Positions 27,576 through 37,387 of a stretch of DNA of 64,000 nt are shown piece by piece. The stretch lies in assembly GCA_947492575.1 (NCBI GenBank), contig CANLNK010000007.1:1-64000 (forward strand), written 5' to 3'. Each line of letters starts with the position of its first letter. The first letter of the stretch is position 1. The translations under genes and the position numbers were made by a program. The notes beneath the pieces were generated by a model that saw only the letters and a program-made list of their open reading frames with translations, had not been told where the DNA came from and did not search any database. The DNA is from an uncultured Thalassotalea sp. (GTDB taxonomy: Bacteria; Pseudomonadota; Gammaproteobacteria; Enterobacterales; Alteromonadaceae).

Positions 27576-28502
27576 ATGTCGTTAAAAGATACTCTGCTGG
27601 CGTTGATCATTGTCAGTATTTGGGGTTTCAACTTTATCATTATTGCGTGGGGCGTAGAGCAAATGCCGCCTATCTGGATGGGGGCATTGCGTTTCGTTTT
27701 TGTAGCCATTATTGGCTGTTGTTTTATCAAACGTCCTAATATTCCATGGCAGTATATGGCGCTTTATGCGATTACTTTGTGCTTTGGCCAGTTTGCTTTG
27801 CTGTTTTCCGCAATTGCCTATGGCATGCCTGCGGGAATAGCGTCATTGGTGCTGCAATCGCAAGCGTTATTCACCATCATTTTTTCCGTACTATTCATTA
27901 AAGAGGTGATCAAACCAAGTCAGTTAGTCGCTATGGTGGTCGCGGGTGTGGGGCTGTTTGTTATCGGCAGCAGTGAGCAAAAGACAGAAATGACCTTGAT
28001 AGGTTTTGCACTCACCATTGCAGCTGCTATTGCTTGGGGTACAGGGAACGTAGTTAACCGTATGATTAACCAGAAAGGTTATCGTGCTGACATTGGCTTA
28101 GTGGTTTGGTCGGCTTGGTTTGCCATTATTCCATTTGCTGTGACCAGTTACTTTGTCGAAGGCCCTGAGGCTATTATGGCAAGCTTGACGAACTTCAATA
28201 TGATGAGCGTTATCGTCTTGCTTTACCTAGCGCTTGGCGCATCCATGTTAGGCTATAGTTTGTGGAGTTATTTGCTTGCCCACTATCCAGCAGGGCAGGT
28301 AGCGCCATTAACTTTAGCTGTGCCAGTAGTCGGGCTCGTGAGCGCCATGTTAATTCTTGATGAACAAATATCCACCGGCCAATGGTTAGGCATTGGTATT
28401 GTTATGTTTGGTTTGATAATTAATGTGAAAGGCGAGGCCTTCTTTAATCGAGTGAAACAGCGACGAAACTTAGCCAAGGTTAATAGCTCGATAGAGAACT
28501 AA
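27576..28502 (+). CDS. EamA-family (DMT superfamily) exporter
   Basis: A 308-residue inner-membrane protein of ten predicted helices arranged as two EamA repeats. The first repeat begins IIVSIWGFNFIIIAWGV and includes FVFVAIIGCCF; the second begins FALTIAAAIAWGTGNVVNR. Family members export amino acids, metabolites or drugs, and substrate cannot be told from sequence. Conserved glycines and the PLTLAVPVVGL segment in the second repeat are typical. Monocistronic and convergent with dsbB. Confidence 0.88.
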   Translation: MSLKDTLLALIIVSIWGFNFIIIAWGVEQMPPIWMGALRFVFVAIIGCCFIKRPNIPWQYMALYAITLCFGQFALLFSAIAYGMPAGIASLVLQSQALFTIIFSVLFIKEVIKPSQLVAMVVAGVGLFVIGSSEQKTEMTLIGFALTIAAAIAWGTGNVVNRMINQKGYRADIGLVVWSAWFAIIPFAVTSYFVEGPEAIMASLTNFNMMSVIVLLYLALGASMLGYSLWSYLLAHYPAGQVAPLTLAVPVVGLVSAMLILDEQISTGQWLGIGIVMFGLIINVKGEAFFNRVKQRRNLAKVNSSIEN

Positions 28503-28584
28503 TAGCTCAGGCTTAATGCAATGGCCGAACATACTCAGTTGTTTGACCATTGCTTGCACAGGCGTAAGAAATTTAGCTCAAGTC

Positions 28585-29103
28585 TTAAAGGTTCTTCGCG
28601 ATTGTTATACGTGTAAACAGTACCGCGGCAAATAGTGCTGTGTATACGCTATAAACAACGACCATCCATTCTGGCATGCTGTAACCTAGGAATTGCCATG
28701 ATATCTCACCACAATCTCCAGAAGCTTCAAATAGGAAAGGTATCCACTCATGAAGCGGCGCCCAACTCGGGAAGTTTGGAACAAAGTCACAAGTAAAGAA
28801 TAGCGACAGCGTACCGCTCTGCATTTCGACATGCTCTAAAGCGATTAACAAGCCCCAAATGGCGCCTGTTCCCCAAAGCCCATAACCGACAAGTCTTAAT
28901 ATCAGCTGCTGAGGTGCAAAGTAAACGATAACACCAGCAAAGAAAATTGCCCAAATGGCGACCCGTTGATAAATACACATGATGCACGGCTTCATGTCCA
29001 TCGCGTACTGAAAATACAGAGCACAAAGCTCCAGTGCTAGCGCTGTTAGCGCAAGTAATGCCCACGGTTTCTTTTGTGTAGCAAGGTTACTGATAAAGTT
29101 CAC
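28585..29103 (-). CDS. dsbB: Disulfide bond formation protein DsbB
   Basis: A 172-residue inner-membrane protein with four helices and the two redox cysteine pairs of DsbB: C40-x2-C43 ([10 protein letters not shown]) and C105/C131 in the second periplasmic loop. It reoxidises DsbA and passes electrons to quinone. The conserved arginine after CIMC (R47) is present. It follows nhaB on the same strand, though a hairpin at 29156-29180 lies between them, so it may have its own promoter. Confidence 0.95.
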   Translation of the reverse strand: MNFISNLATQKKPWALLALTALALELCALYFQYAMDMKPCIMCIYQRVAIWAIFFAGVIVYFAPQQLILRLVGYGLWGTGAIWGLLIALEHVEMQSGTLSLFFTCDFVPNFPSWAPLHEWIPFLFEASGDCGEISWQFLGYSMPEWMVVVYSVYTALFAAVLFTRITIAKNL

Positions 29104-29155
29104 AAATAATCCTGTTTAATGATGCTTCAGCTATTCTAACGAATTGACTTATAAA

Positions 29156-29180
29156 AAAAAGCGCCATAAAGGCGCTTTTT
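29156..29180 (-). terminator. Terminator downstream of nhaB
   Basis: AAAAAGCGCC and GGCGCTTTTT pair around an ATAAA loop, with A/T tracts on both flanks. It sits 36 bases past the nhaB stop and ahead of dsbB, so part of nhaB transcription should stop here. Confidence 0.9.
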
Positions 29181-29216
29181 GTTAGGAAATTTTAACTGAT
29201 GATTCAGTTAGCGGTA

Positions 29217-30806
29217 TTAGTGATGACCTGACGGTGCTTCTTCAGCATTAACCGGGTGATGCTTAATAATACCTGCCTCGTAGTAGTCTGCAGTTTTTTG
29301 CTCAAGGAAACCACTAGAGATAGCAATTAAACCAACAATAGTTAATACGATTGTATATGGGAACGCCATGACAACCATACGACCGTATGAAAGTCTGATC
29401 AGTGGTGCAATTGCTGATGTTAATAGGAATAAGAATGCTGCTTGACCGTTCGGTGTTGCAACACTTGGTAGGTTAGTACCAGTGTTAATCGCTACCGCTA
29501 ACATGTCGAACTGGTCGCGGGTAATTTGGCCAGCAAGAAGTGCTTTCTTAACTTCAGTAATGTATACCGTACCAACGAATACGTTATCAGAAACCATAGA
29601 TAAGAAACCGTTAGCAAGGTAGAACATCACTAACTGCATGTTACCTTCATAGGTTAGTACCCATTCGATAACTGGTGTGAATAACTGTTGGTCGATAATA
29701 ACCGCTACTACGGCAAAGAATACTGCAAGAAGGGCGGTAAACGGCAGTGCTTCTTCAAACGCATGACCAATTTGGTGCTCTTCGTTAACACCTGTAAATA
29801 CTGTTGCGAAGATAATAACACTTAGACCAATTAGACCTACAGCGGCTAAGTGAAGTGCTAGTGCAACGATTAACCAAAGACCTACAACACCTTGCATTAC
29901 AAGCTTTACGTTGTCGCGCTTAGTGCGCTTCTTCGTTTCTTGCTCATCGTAGTCTTGTAAAATTGTACGCACACTTTCTGGTAAGTGAGCACCGTAGCCA
30001 AACCATTTTAGTTTTTCTAACAACACACAAGTAATCATACCTGCAACAAATACTGGCGCGGTAACTGGTGACATACGAATAGCGAATTCAACGAATTCCC
30101 AACTTGCTTGTTGGCCGATGATTAAGTTTTGCGGTTCACCAACGATTGTACAAACACCACCTAGTGCTGTACCTACACCTGCGTGCATTAATAAGTTTCT
30201 TAAGTACGCGCGGAAGTCTTCTAAATCGTTACGCGACACTTCATGAACTTCGCCATCATGTGTATGGTCATGGTCATGAGCAATTTCTTTACCTGAGGCG
30301 ACTTTGTGGTAAACCGAGTAGAAGCCAACCGCAACACTGATGATAACTGCGATTACCGTTAAAGCATCTAAGAATGCTGATAAGAACGCACTCGCGAAAC
30401 AGAAGAGTAAAGATACGGTAGTTTTCGATTGAACCTTGGTGATTATCTTCGTAAATAAGAACAGCAGCAGGTTTTTCATGAAGTAAATACCTGCCACCAT
30501 AAAGATAAGTAGTAGTAATACTTCAATGTTCAACACTATTTCATGGAGTACCTGATCGGGCGAGGTCATGCCGATAAAGACGGCTTCAATCGCAAGTAGA
30601 CCACCCGGTTGTAATGGGTAACATTTTAACGCCATCGCAAGCGTGAAAATGAATTCTAACACTAATGCCCAACCTGCAACGTAAGGACTTACATAGAAAA
30701 ATAGAATTGGGTTAATAATCAGGAAAGCAATGATGGCTTGCTTATACCAAACGGGCGAGTTCCCTAGAAAGTTTTTAAAAAATGCACTCATAAATGATTG
30801 CTGCAT
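29217..30806 (-). CDS. nhaB: Na+/H+ antiporter NhaB
   Basis: A 529-residue inner-membrane antiporter, full length for the family, with about a dozen hydrophobic helices. Diagnostic segments are [48 protein letters not shown] and [20 protein letters not shown]. It exports Na+ in exchange for protons. A histidine-rich cytoplasmic loop ([14 protein letters not shown], about 177-190) may bind metal or sense pH. The first five residues may be dispensable, since an internal Met at position 6 is also plausible. dsbB follows, as in related genomes. Confidence 0.96.
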   Translation of the reverse strand: MQQSFMSAFFKNFLGNSPVWYKQAIIAFLIINPILFFYVSPYVAGWALVLEFIFTLAMALKCYPLQPGGLLAIEAVFIGMTSPDQVLHEIVLNIEVLLLLIFMVAGIYFMKNLLLFLFTKIITKVQSKTTVSLLFCFASAFLSAFLDALTVIAVIISVAVGFYSVYHKVASGKEIAHDHDHTHDGEVHEVSRNDLEDFRAYLRNLLMHAGVGTALGGVCTIVGEPQNLIIGQQASWEFVEFAIRMSPVTAPVFVAGMITCVLLEKLKWFGYGAHLPESVRTILQDYDEQETKKRTKRDNVKLVMQGVVGLWLIVALALHLAAVGLIGLSVIIFATVFTGVNEEHQIGHAFEEALPFTALLAVFFAVVAVIIDQQLFTPVIEWVLTYEGNMQLVMFYLANGFLSMVSDNVFVGTVYITEVKKALLAGQITRDQFDMLAVAINTGTNLPSVATPNGQAAFLFLLTSAIAPLIRLSYGRMVVMAFPYTIVLTIVGLIAISSGFLEQKTADYYEAGIIKHHPVNAEEAPSGHH

Positions 30807-31201
30807 AACTTACCTTCGAATATTAATTGTTGTATGAAAAGCCTACAATTCATAGGGCTTCTCTTATTAGGTTTTCCCGAATATAGCACATAAATTCGCA
30901 TAGTTTTAAGAGCTTATGGGATTTTTATTCGCTTTTATCATATAACTAGTTAGACCACGTATGCTCTAGCTTGTGTTTGTTGAAGACGAAAAATATGTGA
31001 TGGCGCTATCAGACAAATACATTTTATTGGATAACTGACGAGAACAGTATTTCTCGCTTTACGGGCTAATTAGAATCAGTACGCAACACAAAGGGGGCTA
31101 TTTGCCCCCTAAATTCGTCATAACTGAAATAAGTGTAGTTAGTGATGAGATATGGCTAAGCATTAAAACTAAACACTAAAACTAAGCATCAAAACTAGGC
31201 A
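30807..31201. other. 395-bp intergenic region: nhaB promoter side, phytase terminator, 13-bp tandem repeats
   Basis: The region carries the upstream sequence of nhaB, a G/C-rich hairpin at 31091-31112 and a 13-bp tandem array at 31158-31209 that runs into the phytase stop codon. No gene was seen. Confidence 0.6.
31091..31112 (-). terminator. Phytase terminator candidate
   Basis: AGGGGGC at 31092-31098 and GCCCCCT at 31104-31110 form a strong 7-bp stem with a TATTT loop. Read leftward it is followed by TTTGTGTT, a short U-rich tail. It lies about 90 bases past the phytase stop. Confidence 0.65.
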
Positions 31202-31209
31202 CTAAGATT
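31158..31209. repeat. 13-bp tandem repeats, three clear copies plus one degenerate
   Basis: AAGCATTAAAACT, AAACACTAAAACT, AAGCATCAAAACT and the decayed AGGCACTAAGATT are contiguous. The last overlaps the phytase stop codon. Each unit carries CTA or TTA, which read as stop codons on the minus strand, so expansion would not extend the protein. Confidence 0.7.
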
Positions 31210-33154
31210 CGTTCTGTGTGCGCGCCAAAATCCAATCTCGTAGAAGCGTCCCCTTAACCAACTTAAAATTTTGCGTCGTTTTCGGCATGACTTTATGTCC
31301 ATCTTGCACAACTAGCAATCCATGTGGAAGTTGGCTGCCGAGATTCTGACTAGTAACCGCTAAGCCATCAGTTTCTGACGCGCCATCAATCAATGCCGAC
31401 CAATTTGCTCCCACTTCGAACACGCCGAGATATTTATGACCGTCATCAACGGCGTAAACCGCATAGCGGTTGTTACCTTGGCTTGACACGACAAGGTAGT
31501 TTTTGCCATTAAGCACGTAGAGGCTCATCCCTTCAATGTCAGCTTCCACTTCTTTGTTTAAACCAGCTATCAGTGTATCGGGCTCGTTAATGCTTTTGCT
31601 ATGGAGGTTATTGTTATTGAGGGCTTTGAGCCATACGCCCGTTGACTCTTCGCCATAGAATAAACGCATTCCTGCATCGTCACTGACGCAACCTTCAGGT
31701 TGGCTTGGTACCATCCATTCCATAGACTTAGTGCCAATCGCTTTTTTTCCTGAAAACTCGATATCGTATTTTTGGAAACGTCCATCTGTGTCGTTTATCC
31801 ACACCGCTAGCTTATTTCCGTATTTGCCCATGCATAGTCCGTAAGGATCGGCTAAATCTGTTTGAATATCAGCAATCAGGGTTGGCAGACCAGATTGTTG
31901 GTTAATTCTAAATAGGCTAATGCTTTTATTGGTACGATTGCTGGCTGCAGCGATATCGACAATTTCATCATCAATGGTCACGTTGTAGCGAATATCTACG
32001 TTGTTTACTCGGCCAACAGGTAATGATTTCAGTAGCTTACCGTTAAGATCGTAGACGTTTAGCCCTGACTTCTTATCAGTGCCATAGACCAAGCTTTGTG
32101 CTGGTGTGTGTTTGTTTACCCAAATTTCTGGGTCGTCTGCGGCATCACCGTAAGAAACGACCGGATCTGTTTGTGCATACGCAGGTAGACTATCAATCTG
32201 ACTAGCTTGCTCAGATTTTACAACAGGGGCTGCATGCTGGCCTAGCTCAACTTTGCTAGCAACTTCTTGTTCATCATCAAAAACATAAGCTGATAATGCC
32301 TTACCGTTTCGAACGAGTTGGACGGTTTTTGGCGTTGCCCCTTCAGCTAATGGGAGAGGCTGAAATGAATTTGACGAATGATCTAATAACCAGATGCTGT
32401 TGATGCTAGGTGATACAGCGGCAACGTCACCAGTGGCAGTGGTATCAACATATTCAACTTCGAGGCCTTTTGGCAGTTGGCTGAGGGTTCTAATAATTTC
32501 ATGTTCCGGATTTGTCGAATACTGCCAAATGCCAATATTTTCCTCAGTGATAAAGAGTGTGTTGGTTTGGTCATTAACAGCACACGATTTCATATTTAAA
32601 CCGACAGGGAAGCGATTAACTTCTTTCAATTGCCAATCACTATCAACCGATGTTGTTAATACAATTTGATTGACTTCACCGCGTACATCGACGGTAAATA
32701 GCTCAAGATGTTTTTCGGTTGAACCAAGGCATAACGCGTCAATAGCGGTGTTTTTCGGCGCATAAAGTCCAGCTACTGAAAGCTCATTGTTTGCGAAGTT
32801 GACCTTAATAAGCTGAACCACACCTGTGTTGACGTCTAAGGTAGTGACTACGCCCTGATGCAGAGCATTCGGTAACCATCGAAAATCTAAGTGTTCAGAT
32901 TTTGTGGGAATGGAGGAGAGTACTCGCCCGTCTTCATTGAGCAAAGCGATTCCTGTTGCTTCACTTACTGCTAAAAAGCGTTGTTTATTTTTGTTGTCGG
33001 TTTTGTTGCCGTCTTGGTTAGATAGCGAAACTGACTGGATGAATTCGGCGCTCGTCAACCAATTGTCATTAGTTGCTGAAGCGTTAGATAGTCCACAAGT
33101 CAGTGCACCACAAAGTAGCCAAGGTAGGCGAGAAGTTAAGGTTTTCATATTCAT
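31202..33154 (-). CDS. Two-domain beta-propeller phytase
   Basis: A 650-residue secreted phosphatase with a signal peptide (MNMKTLTSRLPWLLCGAL, then a cleavage site near NASA). The C-terminal half (about 320-640) is a beta-propeller phytase domain. It contains GDAADDPEIWVNK, YGTDKKSGLNVYDL, YGLCMGKYGNKL, EGCVSDDAGMRLFYGEES and DIEGMSLY...SSQGNNRYAVY, the calcium and phosphate-binding motifs of alkaline phytases. The N-terminal half is a second, incomplete propeller without those acidic motifs, as in dual-domain BPPs where it boosts activity or binds substrate. It releases phosphate from calcium phytate outside the inner membrane. It follows the TonB receptor gene by 140 bp on the same strand. 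Confidence 0.88.
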   Translation of the reverse strand: MNMKTLTSRLPWLLCGALTCGLSNASATNDNWLTSAEFIQSVSLSNQDGNKTDNKNKQRFLAVSEATGIALLNEDGRVLSSIPTKSEHLDFRWLPNALHQGVVTTLDVNTGVVQLIKVNFANNELSVAGLYAPKNTAIDALCLGSTEKHLELFTVDVRGEVNQIVLTTSVDSDWQLKEVNRFPVGLNMKSCAVNDQTNTLFITEENIGIWQYSTNPEHEIIRTLSQLPKGLEVEYVDTTATGDVAAVSPSINSIWLLDHSSNSFQPLPLAEGATPKTVQLVRNGKALSAYVFDDEQEVASKVELGQHAAPVVKSEQASQIDSLPAYAQTDPVVSYGDAADDPEIWVNKHTPAQSLVYGTDKKSGLNVYDLNGKLLKSLPVGRVNNVDIRYNVTIDDEIVDIAAASNRTNKSISLFRINQQSGLPTLIADIQTDLADPYGLCMGKYGNKLAVWINDTDGRFQKYDIEFSGKKAIGTKSMEWMVPSQPEGCVSDDAGMRLFYGEESTGVWLKALNNNNLHSKSINEPDTLIAGLNKEVEADIEGMSLYVLNGKNYLVVSSQGNNRYAVYAVDDGHKYLGVFEVGANWSALIDGASETDGLAVTSQNLGSQLPHGLLVVQDGHKVMPKTTQNFKLVKGTLLRDWILARTQNES

Positions 33155-33237
33155 TATTTTCTAGTGTTATTCAAAAGTCTCACGCTCTCCCTCTGATTAG
33201 CGGGGGCTGACGTAATATTTTTTATTTATATGAACGC

Positions 33238-33255
33238 GAGAGCCTAGTGGCTCTC
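33238..33255 (-). other. Intergenic hairpin between receptor and phytase genes
   Basis: GAGAGCC and GGCTCTC pair perfectly around TAGT. No T-run follows on the minus strand, so it looks like a processing or stability element tuning receptor versus phytase mRNA, not a full terminator. Confidence 0.5.
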
Positions 33256-33294
33256 ACGTACTTTTGGGTGTTGTTTGGCTAACTCGATAATTCG

Positions 33295-36090
33295 TTATAA
33301 AGAATTAATGGTAAAACCAAGCTCAAATGACGCACCGTACTCTTCATACTGATAGTTGTAATTGTTGCTACCGTGATACAAGTAGAGTGGTTCGTCAGTA
33401 ATATTTACCGCGTTGAAATACACTTGCATTGTGTCGTTTAAGTAGTACTTGGCAGTGAAATCTATTTGGGTATGCGTGTCTTGGTAGACCGACGCATCAT
33501 TGTCTTCGAACTGGAAGCTTTCGCTCTTATAAGAAGTACTTAAACGTGCACTAAAGTCATTGTTTTCATAACCTAACATTAAGTTGGCAACGGTATCTGC
33601 TTGGTTTGGCAAGTCTTCGTCGGTGTCGACGAAGGTGCCATTAGCACTTATAAACAAGCCAGATTTAAAGTTTTTCGTCCATGCGAGTTCTAAACCTGTT
33701 AAAGAGGCTGAGCCACCGTTAACATTTTGCAGTACTTCTTCAAAGCCGTCCCATTGACCGTTGTCTTGCACTTCTGCTTGTAAGATGTAGTTATCAATGT
33801 CTTTGTAGAATAACCCCGCTGAAATTACACCGATATTGCCTGGGTAGTATTCGATTGAAAGGTCTAAGTTATTTGACTCATATGGGTCAAGATCAGGGTT
33901 GCCTACTTCTGCTTTGCGCTCAGTTTCAACACTGCCATCATCTTCTGTAATCTCACTTTCAATCAATTGGTAAGCTGCTGAATCTTCAAATGTTGGACGA
34001 GCGATAGTTTGTGTGAATGCAAAGCGCGCAAGCAATTTGTCAGATGCTTGATACTTAACATTTAAGCTCGGTAACAAGTGGCTGTAGTCTTGAGTAACAT
34101 GCCAAGGCGTAATGTTTACGCGCTCGTCATCATTGACTTCATCGGCAATTAATTCAACGCGATTACCTGTTGTTTCAAAGCTTGTATCCTCATAGCGCAA
34201 ACCCGTGATAATACGCCATTTGTCGATGTCTAAAGTGATCATCGCGTAGGCTGCGGTAACGTCTTCTTCGCTTTCGTAAGAGTTGCCTAGGCTGTCTATC
34301 ATTGAATCGAGTTCGTTGATTTCAAATTGGCTTAAGTTACTTTTAACGAAGCCGCGTACGCCATCTTCGCTTAAACCTGGACCGAAATCACCGATATTGT
34401 AGTCTGGCGCATTGGTGCCAAATTGCGCTGCTGTAATGTCATCAAAACCGCCGTCGTATACGGTAGCGCTTAAACGATTGAATTTTTCACGAGCTTGATG
34501 CTTAAAGCCAAACTTGAATTGACCATTATTGTTTTTCCAAACAAAATCGCGAGATAAATCAATCTTGAAGCTTAACGCCTCATCTTCAGATAAATTGTCT
34601 TCATAAACGACTTCATCCATTTCGAAGTTAGACAAATCATGTGCAGAAGCGTCTTGTGTTAGGGCAGGAATATTACCTGTAGCGTCGTACCAGAGCAAAA
34701 AGTCTTCGCCAGCGAAAGCAACGTCGATGCGGTTTGGCTCAGCTTCTTGAGATTTTGAGTAACCCAAGTCATATTCAACTAGCCAGTTGTTGAATTGATT
34801 CTCACCGCCGAGGACGATAGATAGGATTTCTTGCTCTTCATATCTGTCTTTAGTGTCTCGCTCCATTTCAGCATCAACAAAACGAGCACTGCTGTCAGAG
34901 TATTGGTCTAAATCGATAGCGCCTTTGTCAAACTTGTATTGATTACGCAGGCGAAATTCATCGTCAGAAAATTTACTGTAAAGGGTACGTAAGTAGTACT
35001 TGTCGGAAAACGATGTGTGTAAGTCAAAGTTCACCGCTACACCTAAACGCTCGCGGGTAATTTGATAGTGGCGTTGTTCAACTTCTTCAGCAGAAAACAC
35101 TTCAACATCGTCACCTGTGGCTAGGTCTTCGTATTCGAACTCTGCCCAGCCGCCATCAGTTTCGCTGTTGTGAGAACCAAATTTACGCTCAAACCAAGAA
35201 ACCGCGGTAGCAACACCTAATTGAGCGCCGCCAGCTAGGTCGAAGATATCGGTAAAGCTGCCGGATAACTTAGGACTAGTATCTTCCATCAGTTCATTGT
35301 ACGAACCTTGTACAGTGGCACTGTAGCTTCGACCTTGTCGGTCAAATGCACTTAAACTTTTCACCTCAACAGAACCACCCACAGCATTGGCATCCATATC
35401 AGGTGTAACCGTTTTACTAACTTCTAAACTTTGAATCAGCTCTGAAGGAATAACGTCCATCGCAACGCTACGCACACCAGCCTCTGGTGAAGGTACGTTA
35501 ACGCCGTTAATCGTGACGTTGTTTAAGTTAGGATCGATACCGCGAATGGCAACAAAACGTCCTTCGCCTTGGTCACGTTGAATCGACATACCTGGCAGGC
35601 GCTGAAGCGCTTCAGCAGCATTTTGATCAGGTGATTGGCCAATGGTATCAGCACTTACCACAGACATCAGGTTGTCAGCATTTTTCTGACGGTTAATCGC
35701 ACCTGCTTGGCCTGCACGTTGGCCGTAAACAATAACATTTTCCATCGCATCGGCTTGGTCACCAATAACAAACGATTGCTCACCTGAAGCGCTGCTTGAA
35801 ACTGTGATGGTTTTGGTCACTTTAGGTACACCGATATAGTTGATTTCTAGTGTGTAAGTGCCTTCAGGTAATTTACCGAATCGAAATGAACCGTCGCGCG
35901 AAGTGACTGTTGAAACGTTAAGCTCTTTGATGCTGACTTTTGCACCTTCAAAATATACCGTATTTGAAGCGTCTGTGACCTTTCCTGTGAACGGAAAGTC
36001 CGCAGCTACTGCAGTATTCATAACCGCTGCACCGCATGCAAGTGCGATTGCAGAATACTTAAATCGTTTCCAAGTATTTACCGTTTTCAT
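33295..36090 (-). CDS. TonB-dependent outer-membrane receptor, probably for phytate or inositol phosphates
   Basis: A 931-residue receptor with a signal peptide (cleavage near TAVAA), a CarboxypepD_reg-like N-terminal domain (about 32-110: FPFTGKVTDASNTVYFEGA, LPEGTYTLEINYIG), a plug domain (about 125-250: LQRLPGMSIQRDQGEGRFV, TINGVNVPSPEAG) and a beta-barrel ending in the aromatic strand (ASFELGFTINSL). The barrel belongs to the TonB_dep_Rec group common in Alteromonadales. The phytase gene directly downstream suggests uptake of phytate or of its breakdown products. The ligand is inferred from context only. Energy would come from TonB/ExbBD; an orphan ExbD lies at 894-1298. Confidence 0.88.
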   Translation of the reverse strand: MKTVNTWKRFKYSAIALACGAAVMNTAVAADFPFTGKVTDASNTVYFEGAKVSIKELNVSTVTSRDGSFRFGKLPEGTYTLEINYIGVPKVTKTITVSSSASGEQSFVIGDQADAMENVIVYGQRAGQAGAINRQKNADNLMSVVSADTIGQSPDQNAAEALQRLPGMSIQRDQGEGRFVAIRGIDPNLNNVTINGVNVPSPEAGVRSVAMDVIPSELIQSLEVSKTVTPDMDANAVGGSVEVKSLSAFDRQGRSYSATVQGSYNELMEDTSPKLSGSFTDIFDLAGGAQLGVATAVSWFERKFGSHNSETDGGWAEFEYEDLATGDDVEVFSAEEVEQRHYQITRERLGVAVNFDLHTSFSDKYYLRTLYSKFSDDEFRLRNQYKFDKGAIDLDQYSDSSARFVDAEMERDTKDRYEEQEILSIVLGGENQFNNWLVEYDLGYSKSQEAEPNRIDVAFAGEDFLLWYDATGNIPALTQDASAHDLSNFEMDEVVYEDNLSEDEALSFKIDLSRDFVWKNNNGQFKFGFKHQAREKFNRLSATVYDGGFDDITAAQFGTNAPDYNIGDFGPGLSEDGVRGFVKSNLSQFEINELDSMIDSLGNSYESEEDVTAAYAMITLDIDKWRIITGLRYEDTSFETTGNRVELIADEVNDDERVNITPWHVTQDYSHLLPSLNVKYQASDKLLARFAFTQTIARPTFEDSAAYQLIESEITEDDGSVETERKAEVGNPDLDPYESNNLDLSIEYYPGNIGVISAGLFYKDIDNYILQAEVQDNGQWDGFEEVLQNVNGGSASLTGLELAWTKNFKSGLFISANGTFVDTDEDLPNQADTVANLMLGYENNDFSARLSTSYKSESFQFEDNDASVYQDTHTQIDFTAKYYLNDTMQVYFNAVNITDEPLYLYHGSNNYNYQYEEYGASFELGFTINSL

Positions 36091-36460
36091 TGTCGTGTCT
36101 CAATTGTTGTTATGAGGAGTGCGCACTGTTTAAAGCATTCGCACTCATTGTTGAAAAATTGAAAACGACAGTAACGGCTATAAATGACAAAAATGTTTCA
36201 GTGCAATTTAGGACAAGGTCATTTAAGTGCGTTTTCGGAAGAAAATGGCGAATAAATTATCAGCGTGAGCTAATTTAACCTCCTTTGGCCACAACGAATT
36301 TTATAAATGAACGCGAAAACTAGTAATAAGGCTATGAGTTAACAATGGAAAAAGTCTATTAGTCGTAAAAAAACTGTCATTCATGTGAGCTAATATGACC
36401 CTTTAAGTTGCAGTCACTAGTTTTTATGCTTTTGCCACATTTTTACTAATTCGATACACC
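36091..36460. promoter_or_regulatory. 370-bp divergent control region with a weak PhoB-box candidate
   Basis: This region separates the leftward receptor gene from the rightward GGDEF/AraC pair. On the minus strand, CTGAAAC, an ATTT spacer and TTGTCAT (36201 down to 36184) resemble a PhoB box: the second half-site is near perfect, the first only 4 of 7. It is 94 bp upstream of the receptor start. The -10 position is poor. A Pho response for a phytase unit is biologically sensible, but the site alone is weak. No gene seen here. Confidence 0.35.
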
Positions 36461-37387
36461 ATGAACTTTACGACTATCTCACTGCACAGACATTTGTTTG
36501 CTTATTTAATGATGAGTGTTGTTATTGTATGTACGTGTGCATTTCTTATCGGTGATCTTAAACCTAAAGCTCAATTTGATTGGCTTGACGCTATGGGTGA
36601 GGGCGGAATTACGCTAATGACCCTAGTTTGGATTTTCTTTACCTTAGTCAGTCGTCCAGCGGGTCGAGTGACTAATTTACTCTTTGTTGGACTCCTGTTT
36701 ACGCACATTTCCATGTTGCTAGATTTCTTGGATGAATTTCTTCGCTATCCAGAGAACCATGAATGGTTAACCACTGTTGAATCATTGCCAGCGCCCATAG
36801 GTATGGTAATGATGTCTATCGCGCTTTATCACTGGCATCAAGAACAGTCTGCAATCAATAACCAGCTGCGCAGAACCGAGCGATACTACCGAGAACATAG
36901 CCTGACTGATTTTACGACAGGGCTATATAGTGCAGATTACATGAAGCATCAGATTAAGCTGGAAATTAATCATGCTAAGAGCCAGCAGACGTCGTTTTCA
37001 TTAATGATGTTTGATATTAGGCAGTTTTCCCTGTTCAACCAAGAATATGGCTACCAGCATGGCGATATTTTGTTACGTGAAATAGCGCAGATCATTTTGA
37101 TGAATATTCGCGATGGTGATTTAGCTTGTCGCTATGCGAGTGACCGATTTATTGTCTTGATGCCTCACACCCACCAAAATGTAGCGGTTGAAATTGAGCG
37201 TCAAACCAAACGAGCCATTGAGCATCTGGCATATAAGCACGATAACACCAGTTGTGCGGTTTATCCTGACGTCATTTCCTGCAGCCATCAATACCGAGGG
37301 TGGTACAGTTACGAGGAAGTGCTGCAAGACATTAACCGTCAGTTGAGCCACGCGAAACAGCAAAAAGAAGTCAAAATTCCCGCATGA
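36461..37387 (+). CDS. Membrane protein with degenerate GGDEF domain
   Basis: A 308-residue inner-membrane protein. Four hydrophobic helices lie at about 12-31, 48-64, 72-90 and 111-125, then a linker and a GGDEF-fold domain (about 145-300: LTDFTTGLYSADYMKHQI, FSLMMFDIRQFSLFNQEYG, GDILLREIAQII). The signature loop reads ASDRF (226-230) where active diguanylate cyclases have GGDEF, so catalytic activity is very unlikely; it may bind nucleotide or act as a signalling scaffold. Its stop overlaps the start of the AraC regulator (ATGA), implying coupled translation and a shared pathway. Confidence 0.82.
   Translation: MNFTTISLHRHLFAYLMMSVVIVCTCAFLIGDLKPKAQFDWLDAMGEGGITLMTLVWIFFTLVSRPAGRVTNLLFVGLLFTHISMLLDFLDEFLRYPENHEWLTTVESLPAPIGMVMMSIALYHWHQEQSAINNQLRRTERYYREHSLTDFTTGLYSADYMKHQIKLEINHAKSQQTSFSLMMFDIRQFSLFNQEYGYQHGDILLREIAQIILMNIRDGDLACRYASDRFIVLMPHTHQNVAVEIERQTKRAIEHLAYKHDNTSCAVYPDVISCSHQYRGWYSYEEVLQDINRQLSHAKQQKEVKIPA

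Noticed and set aside
28519-28551. GCAATGG/CCATTGC pairing between the EamA and dsbB genes
   Set aside because: A 7-bp stem with a ~20-base loop and no T-tract is not convincing as a terminator.
30807-30960. Possible riboswitch upstream of nhaB
   Set aside because: No conserved aptamer core or paired helices could be traced; only an AT-rich leader is visible.
36090-36278. 62-codon plus frame in the receptor promoter region
   Set aside because: Starts inside the receptor's leader with no ribosome site; reads as promoter sequence.
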